Shown here in pieces: positions 15,621-25,081 of a stretch of DNA of 64,000 nt. The DNA comes from Ahrensia sp. (GTDB taxonomy: Bacteria; Pseudomonadota; Alphaproteobacteria; Rhizobiales; Rhizobiaceae), in contig NZXU01000036.1 of assembly GCA_002698425.1 (NCBI GenBank), positions 1-64,000 of the forward strand, in the 5' to 3' direction. The notes under the pieces are model-generated. The model made no database searches. It worked only from the letters and a program-made list of their open reading frames with translations, and was not told the origin of the DNA. Position numbers and translations under genes: made by a program. Numbering within the stretch: the stretch's first letter is position 1; each line of letters starts with the position of its first letter.

Positions 15621-18600
15621 ATGCAGCTCAACGAGATTTTCGCCAAGGACGTGCAACGCCCGATCGAGGGCGTCATCAAGGCCGACGACGCGGTGCACCT
15701 CGGCACCGAGGTCGACGAGTACGTCCTGACCAATGAGGCGGCCAAAGGCCTTGAGCTGCTTCTCGAGTCCTACACGAACTACACCAACGCCAACGGTGTG
15801 TGGATCTCCGGCTTCTTCGGCTCCGGTAAGTCGCACCTGTTGAAGATGCTCGCCCATCTACTTGGCGACGTCGAGGGCCAGGCGTTCGACCGTGCAGCCG
15901 TGGTAAAGAGCTTCCGCGCCAAGTCAACTGGTGCCTTCTTGCCCGCCTTGCTGACGAAGGCCGAGCATATCTCGGCCAAGAGCCTGCTGTTCAACATCGA
16001 CCAGAAGGCCACCCTCATCACCAAGGACCAGACTGACGCGCTGCTGAAGGTGTTCGTCAAGGTCTTCGACGAAAGCCGTGGCTATTACGGTAACCAGGGC
16101 CATGTTGCACGGTTCGAGCGCGACCTCGACTACCGTGGCCAGTACGAGGCGTTCAAGGCCGCGTTCGAGCGCATCGCAGGTATCCCGTGGTCGAAGGGTC
16201 GCGAGCAGAGCGCTCTTGAAGGGCCAAGCATCGATATCGCGTTCAACGAGGTTAACGGTGGCACGACCGACGGCATTATCAAGCAGTACAGCGCCTCATA
16301 CGCGGTGTCCATCGAGGATTTCGCTGACGAGGTCAAATCCTGGTTGGACAAGCAGGACAAAGGTTTTCGGCTGAACTTCTTCGTCGACGAGGTCGGCCAG
16401 TTCATCGGCACGAACTCTCACCTGATGCTGAACCTGCAAACGATCGCTGAGAGCCTGAACACCAAATGCCAGGGCCGATCGTGGGTGTTCGTGACCTCGC
16501 AGGAGGATATGGACAAAGTGGTCGGTGACCGCACCAAGGAGCAGGGCCACGACTTCTCCAAGATTCAGGCCCGCTTCAGCACCAGGGTGAAGCTCACCAG
16601 CGCCGATGTCGAAGAGGTCATCCGCAAGCGCCTGCTGGAAAAGAACGAGGTCGGCGCCGCCGCGCTCAGTGCGATCTACGCGAAGGAGTCGGCGAATTTC
16701 AAGACGCTGTTCGACTTTGTCGACGGCGCCAAGACCTATCGCAACTACACCGACGAAGCGCACTTCGTGGGCACCTATCCCTTTGTCAGCTACCAGTTTC
16801 CGCTGTTCCAAGCGGCCATCGAAGGCGTCTCGGACCACAACGTGTTCGAGGGCCGCAACAGCTCGGTCGGTGAACGGTCGATGCTCGGTGTGGTCCAGCA
16901 GGTCGCCAAGGACATCGGTGACGTGGAGGTCGGCTGCCTGGCGAGTTTCGACCGCATGTTTGCCGGTATCAGGGCGTCGTTGAAGTCCGCCGCTCAGCGC
17001 TCGATTGACGTCGCCGAGCGGAACCTGGACAACCCGCTCGCGATCAGGCTGCTCAAGGCGCTGTTCCTGGTGAAGTACGTCGAAAGTTTCAAGGCCACAC
17101 CACGCAACCTGACCGTGCTGGTCTACGACCGTTTCGGTCTCGACCTGCCCGCCTTGTCCGAGGAGGTCAAGGAGGCGCTGATCCTGCTGGAGACGCAGAC
17201 CTACGTCCAGCGCAACGGCAACATCTACGAGTACCTGACCAACGAAGAGCAGGTAATCGAAGAAGAGATCAAGAACGTCGACATCGATGCCTCGGAAGTG
17301 AGCGCACGACTGTTCAAGGTCCTGTCCGGCAACGTCATCACGACCAACAAGCTCCGCTACGCCAAGAACGGCCAGGACTTCCCGTTCGGGTTTAAGCTCG
17401 ACGACCAGGTCCACGGACCCCAGCGCGAACTCTCGATCCATTTCATCACCCCGGAGTACCCATACTCGTTGGATGAGATCCGCATGCACAGCGCAGGGAA
17501 GGACGAACTGCGCGTCATCCTCGAACCCGACGCGCGCGTGCTGTCGGATCTGCGCCTGCTCATCAAGACCGAGAAGTACACCAAGCGCAAGCAGACCACC
17601 TCGCTCTCGGCGATCGAGGATCAGATCCTTCGGTCCAAGGCCGCGCAGAACGTCGACCGCGAGAAGGAACTCATCGAGCGCATCCGCCGCAACGCGGGCA
17701 AAGCGAAGTTAATCATCAACGCCGCAGACGTGTCCTCCAACTCGCAGGAGGCGCTCGCGCGGGTGACCGACGGGTTCCAGGATCTCGTCAGCCGCACGTA
17801 CACCCAACTTAAGCTGCTCGGCGGCGTCATCTACAGCGAGCAGCAGGTGGCCGGGGCCGCGAACCCCGAGAATGGGCTCTTTGATCCCGAGGCGTGGACG
17901 AAGCTTGCCGGCCCAGGCGAAGAGGTGCTGTCGTTCATTCTCCGCAAACAGAGGCAGGGTGAACAGGTCACCGTCAAGACGATCGTCGACGAATTCCAGA
18001 AAAAGCCCTACGGCTGGGACCTTGCCTCTATCGAGGTGTTCGTGGCCTACCTGATCGGTGCCTCGAAGGTCACTCTGACAGTGGACGGCAACGTCCTGAA
18101 ACGAAGTGAGGTCCCTGCCGCACTGCGTAATACGCAGAAGCATGCGCACGCCGTCGTTGCACCCCAGAAGACATTCGACGAGCGGAAGGTCAGCGCCTTC
18201 CGGAAGTTCTGCACCGACTTCTTCGACGAGTCCAGTGCGCCCAAGGACCCGATGGAGTTGGCCCGCCACGGCGCCGACAAGCTCAGCGGCAAGCTCGACG
18301 AACTCAAAGCCACCGTCAGCGGTTCGAAGTACCCGTTCGTTGAGCAACTCTCCGGCCCCATCAGCCTGCTTGAACAGACAGTAGGCAAGCCCGACGACTG
18401 GTACCTCACCGACTTCAACCTTGGCGACGACCTGCTCGAAGGCAAGGAGAACGTCATCGATCCGATCCAGTCGTTCCTCAACGGCGCGCAACGAACGATC
18501 TACGACAAGGCCGCATCACTGCTGGCCACTCACAGCAGCAACCTCGGCTACCTGCCGGCCAGCAGCGACGCGGCCGTGAGGAACGGGCTTGCCGACCCGA

Positions 18601-19082
18601 ATGCCTTTCGGGGCAACAGGATGGCGCAGCTCAAACAGGCGACCGATCAGCTGCGAAGCCAGATCGACGACGTAGTCGCGGCCCACAGGGCGGCTGTCAC
18701 CGCCGCGATCGAGGACCGCAAGGCCGGACTCATGGCCAGCGCCTACTACGAGAGGGCCACAGCCGAGGCTCAACAGGGTGTGGTTCAGAAGATCGACCGG
18801 GTACTCGCGCGAGTCGGCGAACAGGGTCAGGTCGCCCTCATTCTGCAGATTGGGGCCGAATTCGAAGACAACGTGTACCCGGCGCTGCTCGATCAACTCG
18901 CCGACTCGCAGCAGGGCGACGTGGATGCACCCCCGCCGAAGCAGACAGTCTCCGTTAAGTCAGTCGCGGTGCCCGGAGCATCTGGCGTCCTCGAAACCGA
19001 GGAGGACGTCGACAAGTACCTCACAGCCCTCCGCGCTGCGTTGATCCAGACCCTGAACGCCGGAAAGCGAATCTCACTCTGA
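15621..19082 (+). CDS. brxC: BrxC, large P-loop ATPase
   Basis: 1,153 residues. A Walker A GFFGSGKSHLLKM is near residue 64, close to the N terminus as in BrxC/PglY proteins, with NFFVDEVGQFIG near residue 250 as the Walker B region. The C-terminal half is helical with long coiled segments. BrxC is the largest core BREX component and is thought to act as an ATP-dependent hub joining PglX and BrxB. Its stop overlaps the pglX start by one base. Confidence 0.88.
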   Translation: MQLNEIFAKDVQRPIEGVIKADDAVHLGTEVDEYVLTNEAAKGLELLLESYTNYTNANGVWISGFFGSGKSHLLKMLAHLLGDVEGQAFDRAAVVKSFRAKSTGAFLPALLTKAEHISAKSLLFNIDQKATLITKDQTDALLKVFVKVFDESRGYYGNQGHVARFERDLDYRGQYEAFKAAFERIAGIPWSKGREQSALEGPSIDIAFNEVNGGTTDGIIKQYSASYAVSIEDFADEVKSWLDKQDKGFRLNFFVDEVGQFIGTNSHLMLNLQTIAESLNTKCQGRSWVFVTSQEDMDKVVGDRTKEQGHDFSKIQARFSTRVKLTSADVEEVIRKRLLEKNEVGAAALSAIYAKESANFKTLFDFVDGAKTYRNYTDEAHFVGTYPFVSYQFPLFQAAIEGVSDHNVFEGRNSSVGERSMLGVVQQVAKDIGDVEVGCLASFDRMFAGIRASLKSAAQRSIDVAERNLDNPLAIRLLKALFLVKYVESFKATPRNLTVLVYDRFGLDLPALSEEVKEALILLETQTYVQRNGNIYEYLTNEEQVIEEEIKNVDIDASEVSARLFKVLSGNVITTNKLRYAKNGQDFPFGFKLDDQVHGPQRELSIHFITPEYPYSLDEIRMHSAGKDELRVILEPDARVLSDLRLLIKTEKYTKRKQTTSLSAIEDQILRSKAAQNVDREKELIERIRRNAGKAKLIINAADVSSNSQEALARVTDGFQDLVSRTYTQLKLLGGVIYSEQQVAGAANPENGLFDPEAWTKLAGPGEEVLSFILRKQRQGEQVTVKTIVDEFQKKPYGWDLASIEVFVAYLIGASKVTLTVDGNVLKRSEVPAALRNTQKHAHAVVAPQKTFDERKVSAFRKFCTDFFDESSAPKDPMELARHGADKLSGKLDELKATVSGSKYPFVEQLSGPISLLEQTVGKPDDWYLTDFNLGDDLLEGKENVIDPIQSFLNGAQRTIYDKAASLLATHSSNLGYLPASSDAAVRNGLADPNAFRGNRMAQLKQATDQLRSQIDDVVAAHRAAVTAAIEDRKAGLMASAYYERATAEAQQGVVQKIDRVLARVGEQGQVALILQIGAEFEDNVYPALLDQLADSQQGDVDAPPPKQTVSVKSVAVPGASGVLETEEDVDKYLTALRAALIQTLNAGKRISL

Positions 19083-22000
19083 TGGAAACCGCACCGCTGA
19101 AATCGTTCGCGACGTGGGCGCGCACCGCGCTGATTCGCGAAGTCACCGCGCGCATCGCCGTGGTGCTGGCGCCGGCATCACCGGAGCGAGTCGAGCAGCC
19201 CAAAGCTGTTGCAGCCCTGGAGCAGGCGGGCACCGCGGCAGGCGGTGGCGACAAGGGACGTGCCGCGGTGGCAGATCGGGTCGCCTACACCTGGTTCAAC
19301 CGGATCATCGCACTGCGTTTCATGGACGCCAACGGCTACACCGGAATTGGAGTCGTCTCGCCCCAAGCAGGGGTTGACGGTGGCCAGCCAGAGATCCTCG
19401 CCGAGGCCAAGCGCGGCAACATTGACTCTGAGGTGGTCAGCCAGAGAGTCCGCGAGACGGTAATGGGACTGTTGAACGCAACGCGTCGCAGTGACGACCC
19501 GCAAGGCGAGGCCTACGCGCTGCTGCTCACCGAGTATTGCCGCCACTGGAACCGCGCCATGCCCTTCATGTTCGAGCGCGAGGGCGACTTCACCGAGCTG
19601 CTCATTCCGGCTAACCTCCTCGCGGACGACTCCGTTCTCAACCGGGCAGCCAAGGTCCTCAACAAAGACGTCTGCCGGGACGTAGAGGTGATCGGCTGGC
19701 TCTACCAGTTCTATATCTCCGAGCGGAAGGACGAAGTCTTCGCTGGATTCAAGAAGAACAAGAAGGCGGGTCCAGAAGATATCCCAGCTGTTACACAGCT
19801 TTTCACGCCCCACTGGATTGTCCGCTACCTTGTCGAGAACTCTCTCGGGCGGCTCTGGATGCTTAACCGCCCGAACTCTCGCCTGGTCGACCAGATGGAC
19901 TACTACATCGCCCCAGTCGACGAGGAAACCGACTTCCTTAAGATCAACAGCCCTGAAGAACTCACGATCATGGACCCGGCCTGCGGGTCGGGCCACATGC
20001 TCACCTATGCCTTCGATCTGCTGTATGCAATTTACGAGGAGGAGGGGTACGCGCCATCGGAAATCCCGAGCTTGATTCTAACCAACAACTTGTTCGGCGC
20101 CGAGATCGACGAACGCGCTGGCGTTTTAGCGGCGTTTGCGTTGAAGATGAAAGCGCGGGCAAAGCAGAGAACGTTCTTCGACAAACGGGTCGATCCACAT
20201 ATTTCTGTCATTGAGCCGATCAAGTTTGCTCCGGAAGACCTCGATTTCCTATTGAGGCCAGGTGGCGATAGAGACGAGGAAATCGCCTTCTGGAACAGTT
20301 TCGATCACGCAGACACACGCGGGTCGCTAATCCGTTCACGCACTGGTGTGACCACGCTTCTGGAACATCACTTGGAGACGCTCCACGACGGCGGAGACAT
20401 GATCAAGGCATCAGCTCTAGAGAGGGCAGGCCGGGTTATCAGCCAGTTTAAATCCCTTGATCGTCACTATTCCGTAGTCGTTGCCAATCCGCCCTACATG
20501 GGTGCGGCCAATATGAACGACGGGTTGACTAGGTACATCAAGAGTACGTTTCCCGAAGGGAAATCCGATCTGTTTTCTTGCTTTATCCTGCGGTGTCTCG
20601 AACTCTGCCGCCCGGCAGGCAGGGTAGCGATGATTACGATGCAATCCTGGTTGTTCCTATCCTCGTTCGAAAAGCTCAGGAAAGTCATCTCACGCGATCA
20701 CACGCTTGAATCGATGGCGCACCTTGGTGCCGACGCTTTCGATACGATCGGCGGCGAGGTCGTATCCACAACGGCATTTGTTCTCGTGCCCCAGTCGCGG
20801 ACAAATATCGTTGGTACCTACATAAGGCTCGTTGGCAAGAGCGGCGAAGCCGCGAAGGCCGGATGCCTGCGAAATGCTGCAGCGGATCGTTCGAGCCACG
20901 ATGTGTATCGCGTGAACGGTTCGACACTAGAAAAGATTCCAGGGGGCGCGATAGCCTATTGGCTATCGCGCCGAATGTATGACGTATTTGCTCAGGCTGC
21001 GCCGCTGTCCGAAATTGCCGATGTTAAGCATGGTCTTTCCACAGGGAAGAACGCCGCGGTTGTCCGGCTATGGTGGGAGGTTTCGCTCTCTGATTTCGGC
21101 AGAGAATTCGGAACCGCCGCCGAGGCGGATGCCAGTGGGTGTAAATGGTTTCCCTATAACAAGGGTGGCGAATATCGTCGGTGGTACGGGAATCACGAGC
21201 ATGTCCTTCGGTACGACAAGTATGGCCGCGAATTGATGTCGACCTTCAGTGGACATCGACACGATGGGAAATCGCATTACTTCAAAGAGGGGATTACTTG
21301 GACGTTCGTCTCGAGCGCAAATTTTGCATGTCGATATAGTCCGAAGGGCGGAATATTTGACGTTGCTGGATCATCACTGTTTCCGGACGATCCGAAGCTT
21401 CTGCTGGGATTCATGTGCTCGGATTTGACCGCGGAATTCTTAAGTGCCCTAAATCCGACCATGAACTTCCAAGTGGGGAATATTAAGTCTCTTCCGATTT
21501 TAGCTGATGCAATGCGGGGCATCCGGGCGCAGGTTGTCCCTATTGTTGATCGCCAGATTCAGATTCACATTGAGGATTGGGACTCGATGGAAACATCGTG
21601 GGGCTATAAGCGGGACATCCTCGTGCTCGATGGAGGATCCATTTCCTTGAGGGCGCATTGGGAGAAGGTTCGAGATTCTTGGCTGTCGCTCTGCGACGAA
21701 GCGCGGGATTTAGAGAATGAAAATAACAGACTATTCCGAGAAGCTTACGGTCTCGTTGACGGCGCTTCGCACCGGCCCTCGCGCGAGGGCATATCGATGC
21801 TGCGTGCGACATTCGACCGGAAGTCGACTGCACAGGACCTAGTCTCTTTTGCTGTCGGTTGCATGTTTGGCCGCTACAGTCTTGACGAACCCGGGCTGAT
21901 TCTCGCCGACCAGGGCGCAACTCTCGACGATTACCTCAAGCAGATTCCTATCCCGACCTTTGCGCCAGATGCCGACAACGTCATCCCGATCGTTGACGGC

Positions 22001-22576
22001 GACTGGTTTGAGGACGACATCGTCGCGCGCTTCCGGCAGTTCCTCCGAGTTGCTTTCGGCGGGCAGCACTTCGAGGAGAACCTGCGGTTTGTCACCGAGT
22101 CGCTCGGCGTGAAGGATCTCAGTGATTACTTTGCAAAGCGCGGTGCTAGAGCGACCTCAAGCCAGTTCTACGACGACCATGTCCAGCGATACAAGAAGCG
22201 CCCAATCTACTGGCTCTTCTCCAGCCCCAAGGGCTCGTTCAACGCGCTCATCTACATGCACCGCTACACGTCGTCGACGGTGTCAACGGTACTGAACGAG
22301 TACCTGCGCGAGTACAGGGCCAAGCTGGAGTCCAGCCTTCACCATCACGAGCGCCTCGCGGCCGGCGGTGGGACTGCGCGGCAGCAGGCAGCAGCGCAAA
22401 AGGAAGCGGACCGGCTCCGAAAGGTGCTGGTAGAGCTTGAAGAGTACGAGCACGATGTTCTTTACCCGTTGGCGTCCCAGCAGATCGATATCGATCTGGA
22501 CGACGGGGTGAAGGCGAACTACTCGAAGTTCGGTGCCGCTCTGAAGAAGATTCCCGGTCTTGAGGCGAGCGAATGA
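19082..22576 (+). CDS. pglX: PglX, BREX adenine-N6 DNA methyltransferase
   Basis: 1,164 residues. Motif I DPACGSGHML is near residue 298 and the catalytic NPPY near residue 469, the order of gamma-type N6-adenine methyltransferases. PglX methylates one strand of a non-palindromic site to mark self DNA. Codons between roughly 20,150 and 21,800, the region downstream of motif I that includes target recognition, are visibly richer in A and T than the flanks, as expected of a segment exchanged by recombination. The C terminus overlaps pglZ by 4 nt. No phase-variable tract or premature stop was seen. Confidence 0.9.
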   Translation: METAPLKSFATWARTALIREVTARIAVVLAPASPERVEQPKAVAALEQAGTAAGGGDKGRAAVADRVAYTWFNRIIALRFMDANGYTGIGVVSPQAGVDGGQPEILAEAKRGNIDSEVVSQRVRETVMGLLNATRRSDDPQGEAYALLLTEYCRHWNRAMPFMFEREGDFTELLIPANLLADDSVLNRAAKVLNKDVCRDVEVIGWLYQFYISERKDEVFAGFKKNKKAGPEDIPAVTQLFTPHWIVRYLVENSLGRLWMLNRPNSRLVDQMDYYIAPVDEETDFLKINSPEELTIMDPACGSGHMLTYAFDLLYAIYEEEGYAPSEIPSLILTNNLFGAEIDERAGVLAAFALKMKARAKQRTFFDKRVDPHISVIEPIKFAPEDLDFLLRPGGDRDEEIAFWNSFDHADTRGSLIRSRTGVTTLLEHHLETLHDGGDMIKASALERAGRVISQFKSLDRHYSVVVANPPYMGAANMNDGLTRYIKSTFPEGKSDLFSCFILRCLELCRPAGRVAMITMQSWLFLSSFEKLRKVISRDHTLESMAHLGADAFDTIGGEVVSTTAFVLVPQSRTNIVGTYIRLVGKSGEAAKAGCLRNAAADRSSHDVYRVNGSTLEKIPGGAIAYWLSRRMYDVFAQAAPLSEIADVKHGLSTGKNAAVVRLWWEVSLSDFGREFGTAAEADASGCKWFPYNKGGEYRRWYGNHEHVLRYDKYGRELMSTFSGHRHDGKSHYFKEGITWTFVSSANFACRYSPKGGIFDVAGSSLFPDDPKLLLGFMCSDLTAEFLSALNPTMNFQVGNIKSLPILADAMRGIRAQVVPIVDRQIQIHIEDWDSMETSWGYKRDILVLDGGSISLRAHWEKVRDSWLSLCDEARDLENENNRLFREAYGLVDGASHRPSREGISMLRATFDRKSTAQDLVSFAVGCMFGRYSLDEPGLILADQGATLDDYLKQIPIPTFAPDADNVIPIVDGDWFEDDIVARFRQFLRVAFGGQHFEENLRFVTESLGVKDLSDYFAKRGARATSSQFYDDHVQRYKKRPIYWLFSSPKGSFNALIYMHRYTSSTVSTVLNEYLREYRAKLESSLHHHERLAAGGGTARQQAAAQKEADRLRKVLVELEEYEHDVLYPLASQQIDIDLDDGVKANYSKFGAALKKIPGLEASE

Positions 22577-25071
22577 GCGAAGTCGCCACAGTCCGACCGC
22601 ATCTGGAGCGTCGCTTCGAGAAGTTTCGCGTCGTCTTTTGGCACGACGCGGAGGGCCAATATGCTACGGGCCTGGATCGTCTCGACCTGCCCGATGTCGA
22701 GACGATCTGTATTGCCAACAACGAGTACGGCATCAAGAACCGACTACTGCACGATGAGCCCAAGAGCAAGTTCCTCGTGTACCGCTCCGGACACGTGCCC
22801 GCGGGAATCGGCAACTGGCTGCTGGATCTAGAGTTGGCCTACGGCGTCTTCACCGCGGACCGCAGCGCGCTGGTCGCTCAGGATCTCGGACTCACTGCCG
22901 AGGGCATCGACGAGGTGGTCCAGGCGCACGAGAAGTTCTTCAATGCCGCCAAGCGCGTTGAGAGCCTCAAGGCTCTCCTGAATCCCGAGGACGACGCGGC
23001 CAAGCTTCGAGCGAAGATCACCGCCGTCGTTCTCGGCCAACCCGAACACAGTCTCCTGGAAATCACTCGCGCACTGCTGGTCGAGAACGCCAAGGGAAAG
23101 CGAACCAAGTATGACGCACTCGTCGACTACGGGCTAGACGACTTCTATTGGCGCGGTGCGGCTTCCATCTACGGATACAAGTCTTCGTCTCCAAGTATCG
23201 ATGACCTTGTGCTGTGGATCTTCCGGAAAGCGATCGAGGGATTTAAATCGGATCGACCAGGCGGCCTGCAGAACATTCAGCTGGACTTCGCGAGCCTGCG
23301 CAACGACAGGCGCAGTCAGGACGCTTTCGTCACGCTCGCCAGGCGCGCGGCCCACGACCTCGACTACGCCTCGTCCATCGCTGACGTCAGCTTCCGCGAC
23401 CTGGTGTCCGTCGACATCTTCGAGGAGGCCGACCAGAAGATCATCAGCGCTTTAGCTCGCGGGGTGACCGAGCAGACCATCTCGGCACGCGAGGTCTCTG
23501 ACGTTGTCCGGGTACGGCAGAGCAGCGTGTGGATCGACGGCTATCGGCAGCTCTATGCGGCAATCGGGGCCGCGGCGGAGCTGCTTTCCGCGCTCGCCGG
23601 CGTGGACTTCACGATGACATCGTTCGACAGCGCCCTGGAGCGCTACCGCACTGAATGGTTTCGCATCGACCAGCTCTACCGCCAGTTCACCTACGCCCAC
23701 CGCACTTTCGAGGGTCCCCACCCACTCGGCCCGCTGCGGGAACAGGTGGACAAGCGCTACACCAACAAGTTCGTTTACGAGCTGGGTAACGCATGGCAGC
23801 AGATCGTCGACACATCGGCCCGGTGGGCGTCATCGGTGTTGGGCTCGCAACGGTCGTTCTACCGCGACTACGTCGACGGCCTCCTCCGTGACGGTAAGAA
23901 GGCCGTCGTCATCATCTCCGACGCGCTGCGCTACGAGGTGGCCGAGGAGCTCAGCTCACGGATCCGACAAGAGGACCGATTCGACGCCGACCTCGAAGCT
24001 GTCCTCGGTGTGCTGCCCAGCTACACACAACTCGGCATGGCGGCGCTCCTCCCGCACCGCGCACTCACACACTCAGCTGACGCCAAGGTCGTCCTCGCAG
24101 ACGACCAACCAACAAACGGCACAGGTCTGCGCTCGAAGATCCTGGCATCGGTCGGCGGGTCCGCCATCGGGGCGGAGGATTTCAAGGCCCTGAGCCCGGA
24201 CGAGCGCCGCGAGCTCTTCAAGAACAACCGGGTGCTGTACCTCTACCACGACGTGATCGACGCAATCGGCGACAAGCCGGGCACCGAACGCAGCGTGTTC
24301 GAAGCCGCGGAGCAAGCTCTAAGCGAATTGGTCGATCTGGTGAAGAAGGCCGCAAACGCCAACGCCACCAACATCTTCGTCACAGCCGACCACGGGTTCT
24401 TATTCCAGAACGGGGACCTGCCCGACCAGTTCTACCTCTCCGAGAAACCGCAGGGCGACAGCCTCCTGGTCACCAACCGCCGCTACGTCCTCGGCCACGG
24501 ACTGAAGGTCGACTCCGCCTTCACGACCTTCAACGCCGCGCAACTCGGACTCGACAGCGATCTGGAAGTGCAGATCCCCAAGTCAATCCACCGGCTCCGC
24601 CTGCCCGGCGGTGGCTCGCGTTTCGTTCACGGCGGAGCGACCCTGCAGGAGGTCGTCGTGCCCGTGCTTTCGGTCAATAAGAAACGCAAAAGCGATACCC
24701 GTCTCGTCAATGTCAAGGTGCTGCCCGACACCGACAAGATCACCACCGGCCAGCTCGTCGTCAAGCTGTTCCAAGCCGAACCCGTCAGCGACAAGGTCCA
24801 GCCGCGTACGCTGCGGGCCGGCCTCTATGTCGGAGAAACATTGATCTCCACGGACCCGCCGCCTGAGCGAACCTTCGACTCGGCCTCGCCTGAGCAGCGC
24901 GACCGTTACCAGAGTGTGCAACTGCTCCTCAACCAGGACGCCAAAGATTACAACAACCGCGCTGTCGAGCTGCGTCTCGAAGAGCGCATCCCGAACACCA
25001 GCCAGTGGCGCGTGTACGAAAAGGCGATGTACACGCTCAAGCGGTCCTTTACATCGGACTTCGACTTCTAA
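22573..25071 (+). CDS. pglZ: PglZ, alkaline-phosphatase-superfamily BREX protein
   Basis: 832 residues. The phosphatase-fold metal motifs are visible: VVIISDALRYEVAEEL near residue 447 and FVTADHGFLFQ near residue 603. The first 400 residues are the helical region common to BREX PglZ. PglZ is the defining BREX protein; relatives act as metal-dependent phosphodiesterases or nucleases. It is coupled to pglX by an ATGA overlap and lies 10 nt before brxL. Confidence 0.9.
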   Translation: MSEVATVRPHLERRFEKFRVVFWHDAEGQYATGLDRLDLPDVETICIANNEYGIKNRLLHDEPKSKFLVYRSGHVPAGIGNWLLDLELAYGVFTADRSALVAQDLGLTAEGIDEVVQAHEKFFNAAKRVESLKALLNPEDDAAKLRAKITAVVLGQPEHSLLEITRALLVENAKGKRTKYDALVDYGLDDFYWRGAASIYGYKSSSPSIDDLVLWIFRKAIEGFKSDRPGGLQNIQLDFASLRNDRRSQDAFVTLARRAAHDLDYASSIADVSFRDLVSVDIFEEADQKIISALARGVTEQTISAREVSDVVRVRQSSVWIDGYRQLYAAIGAAAELLSALAGVDFTMTSFDSALERYRTEWFRIDQLYRQFTYAHRTFEGPHPLGPLREQVDKRYTNKFVYELGNAWQQIVDTSARWASSVLGSQRSFYRDYVDGLLRDGKKAVVIISDALRYEVAEELSSRIRQEDRFDADLEAVLGVLPSYTQLGMAALLPHRALTHSADAKVVLADDQPTNGTGLRSKILASVGGSAIGAEDFKALSPDERRELFKNNRVLYLYHDVIDAIGDKPGTERSVFEAAEQALSELVDLVKKAANANATNIFVTADHGFLFQNGDLPDQFYLSEKPQGDSLLVTNRRYVLGHGLKVDSAFTTFNAAQLGLDSDLEVQIPKSIHRLRLPGGGSRFVHGGATLQEVVVPVLSVNKKRKSDTRLVNVKVLPDTDKITTGQLVVKLFQAEPVSDKVQPRTLRAGLYVGETLISTDPPPERTFDSASPEQRDRYQSVQLLLNQDAKDYNNRAVELRLEERIPNTSQWRVYEKAMYTLKRSFTSDFDF

Positions 25072-25081
25072 GGCGGCCGAG

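Noticed and set aside
16296..17489. 397-codon minus-strand frame
   Set aside because: Antisense to brxC, with repetitive His/Val/Asp composition typical of shadow frames.
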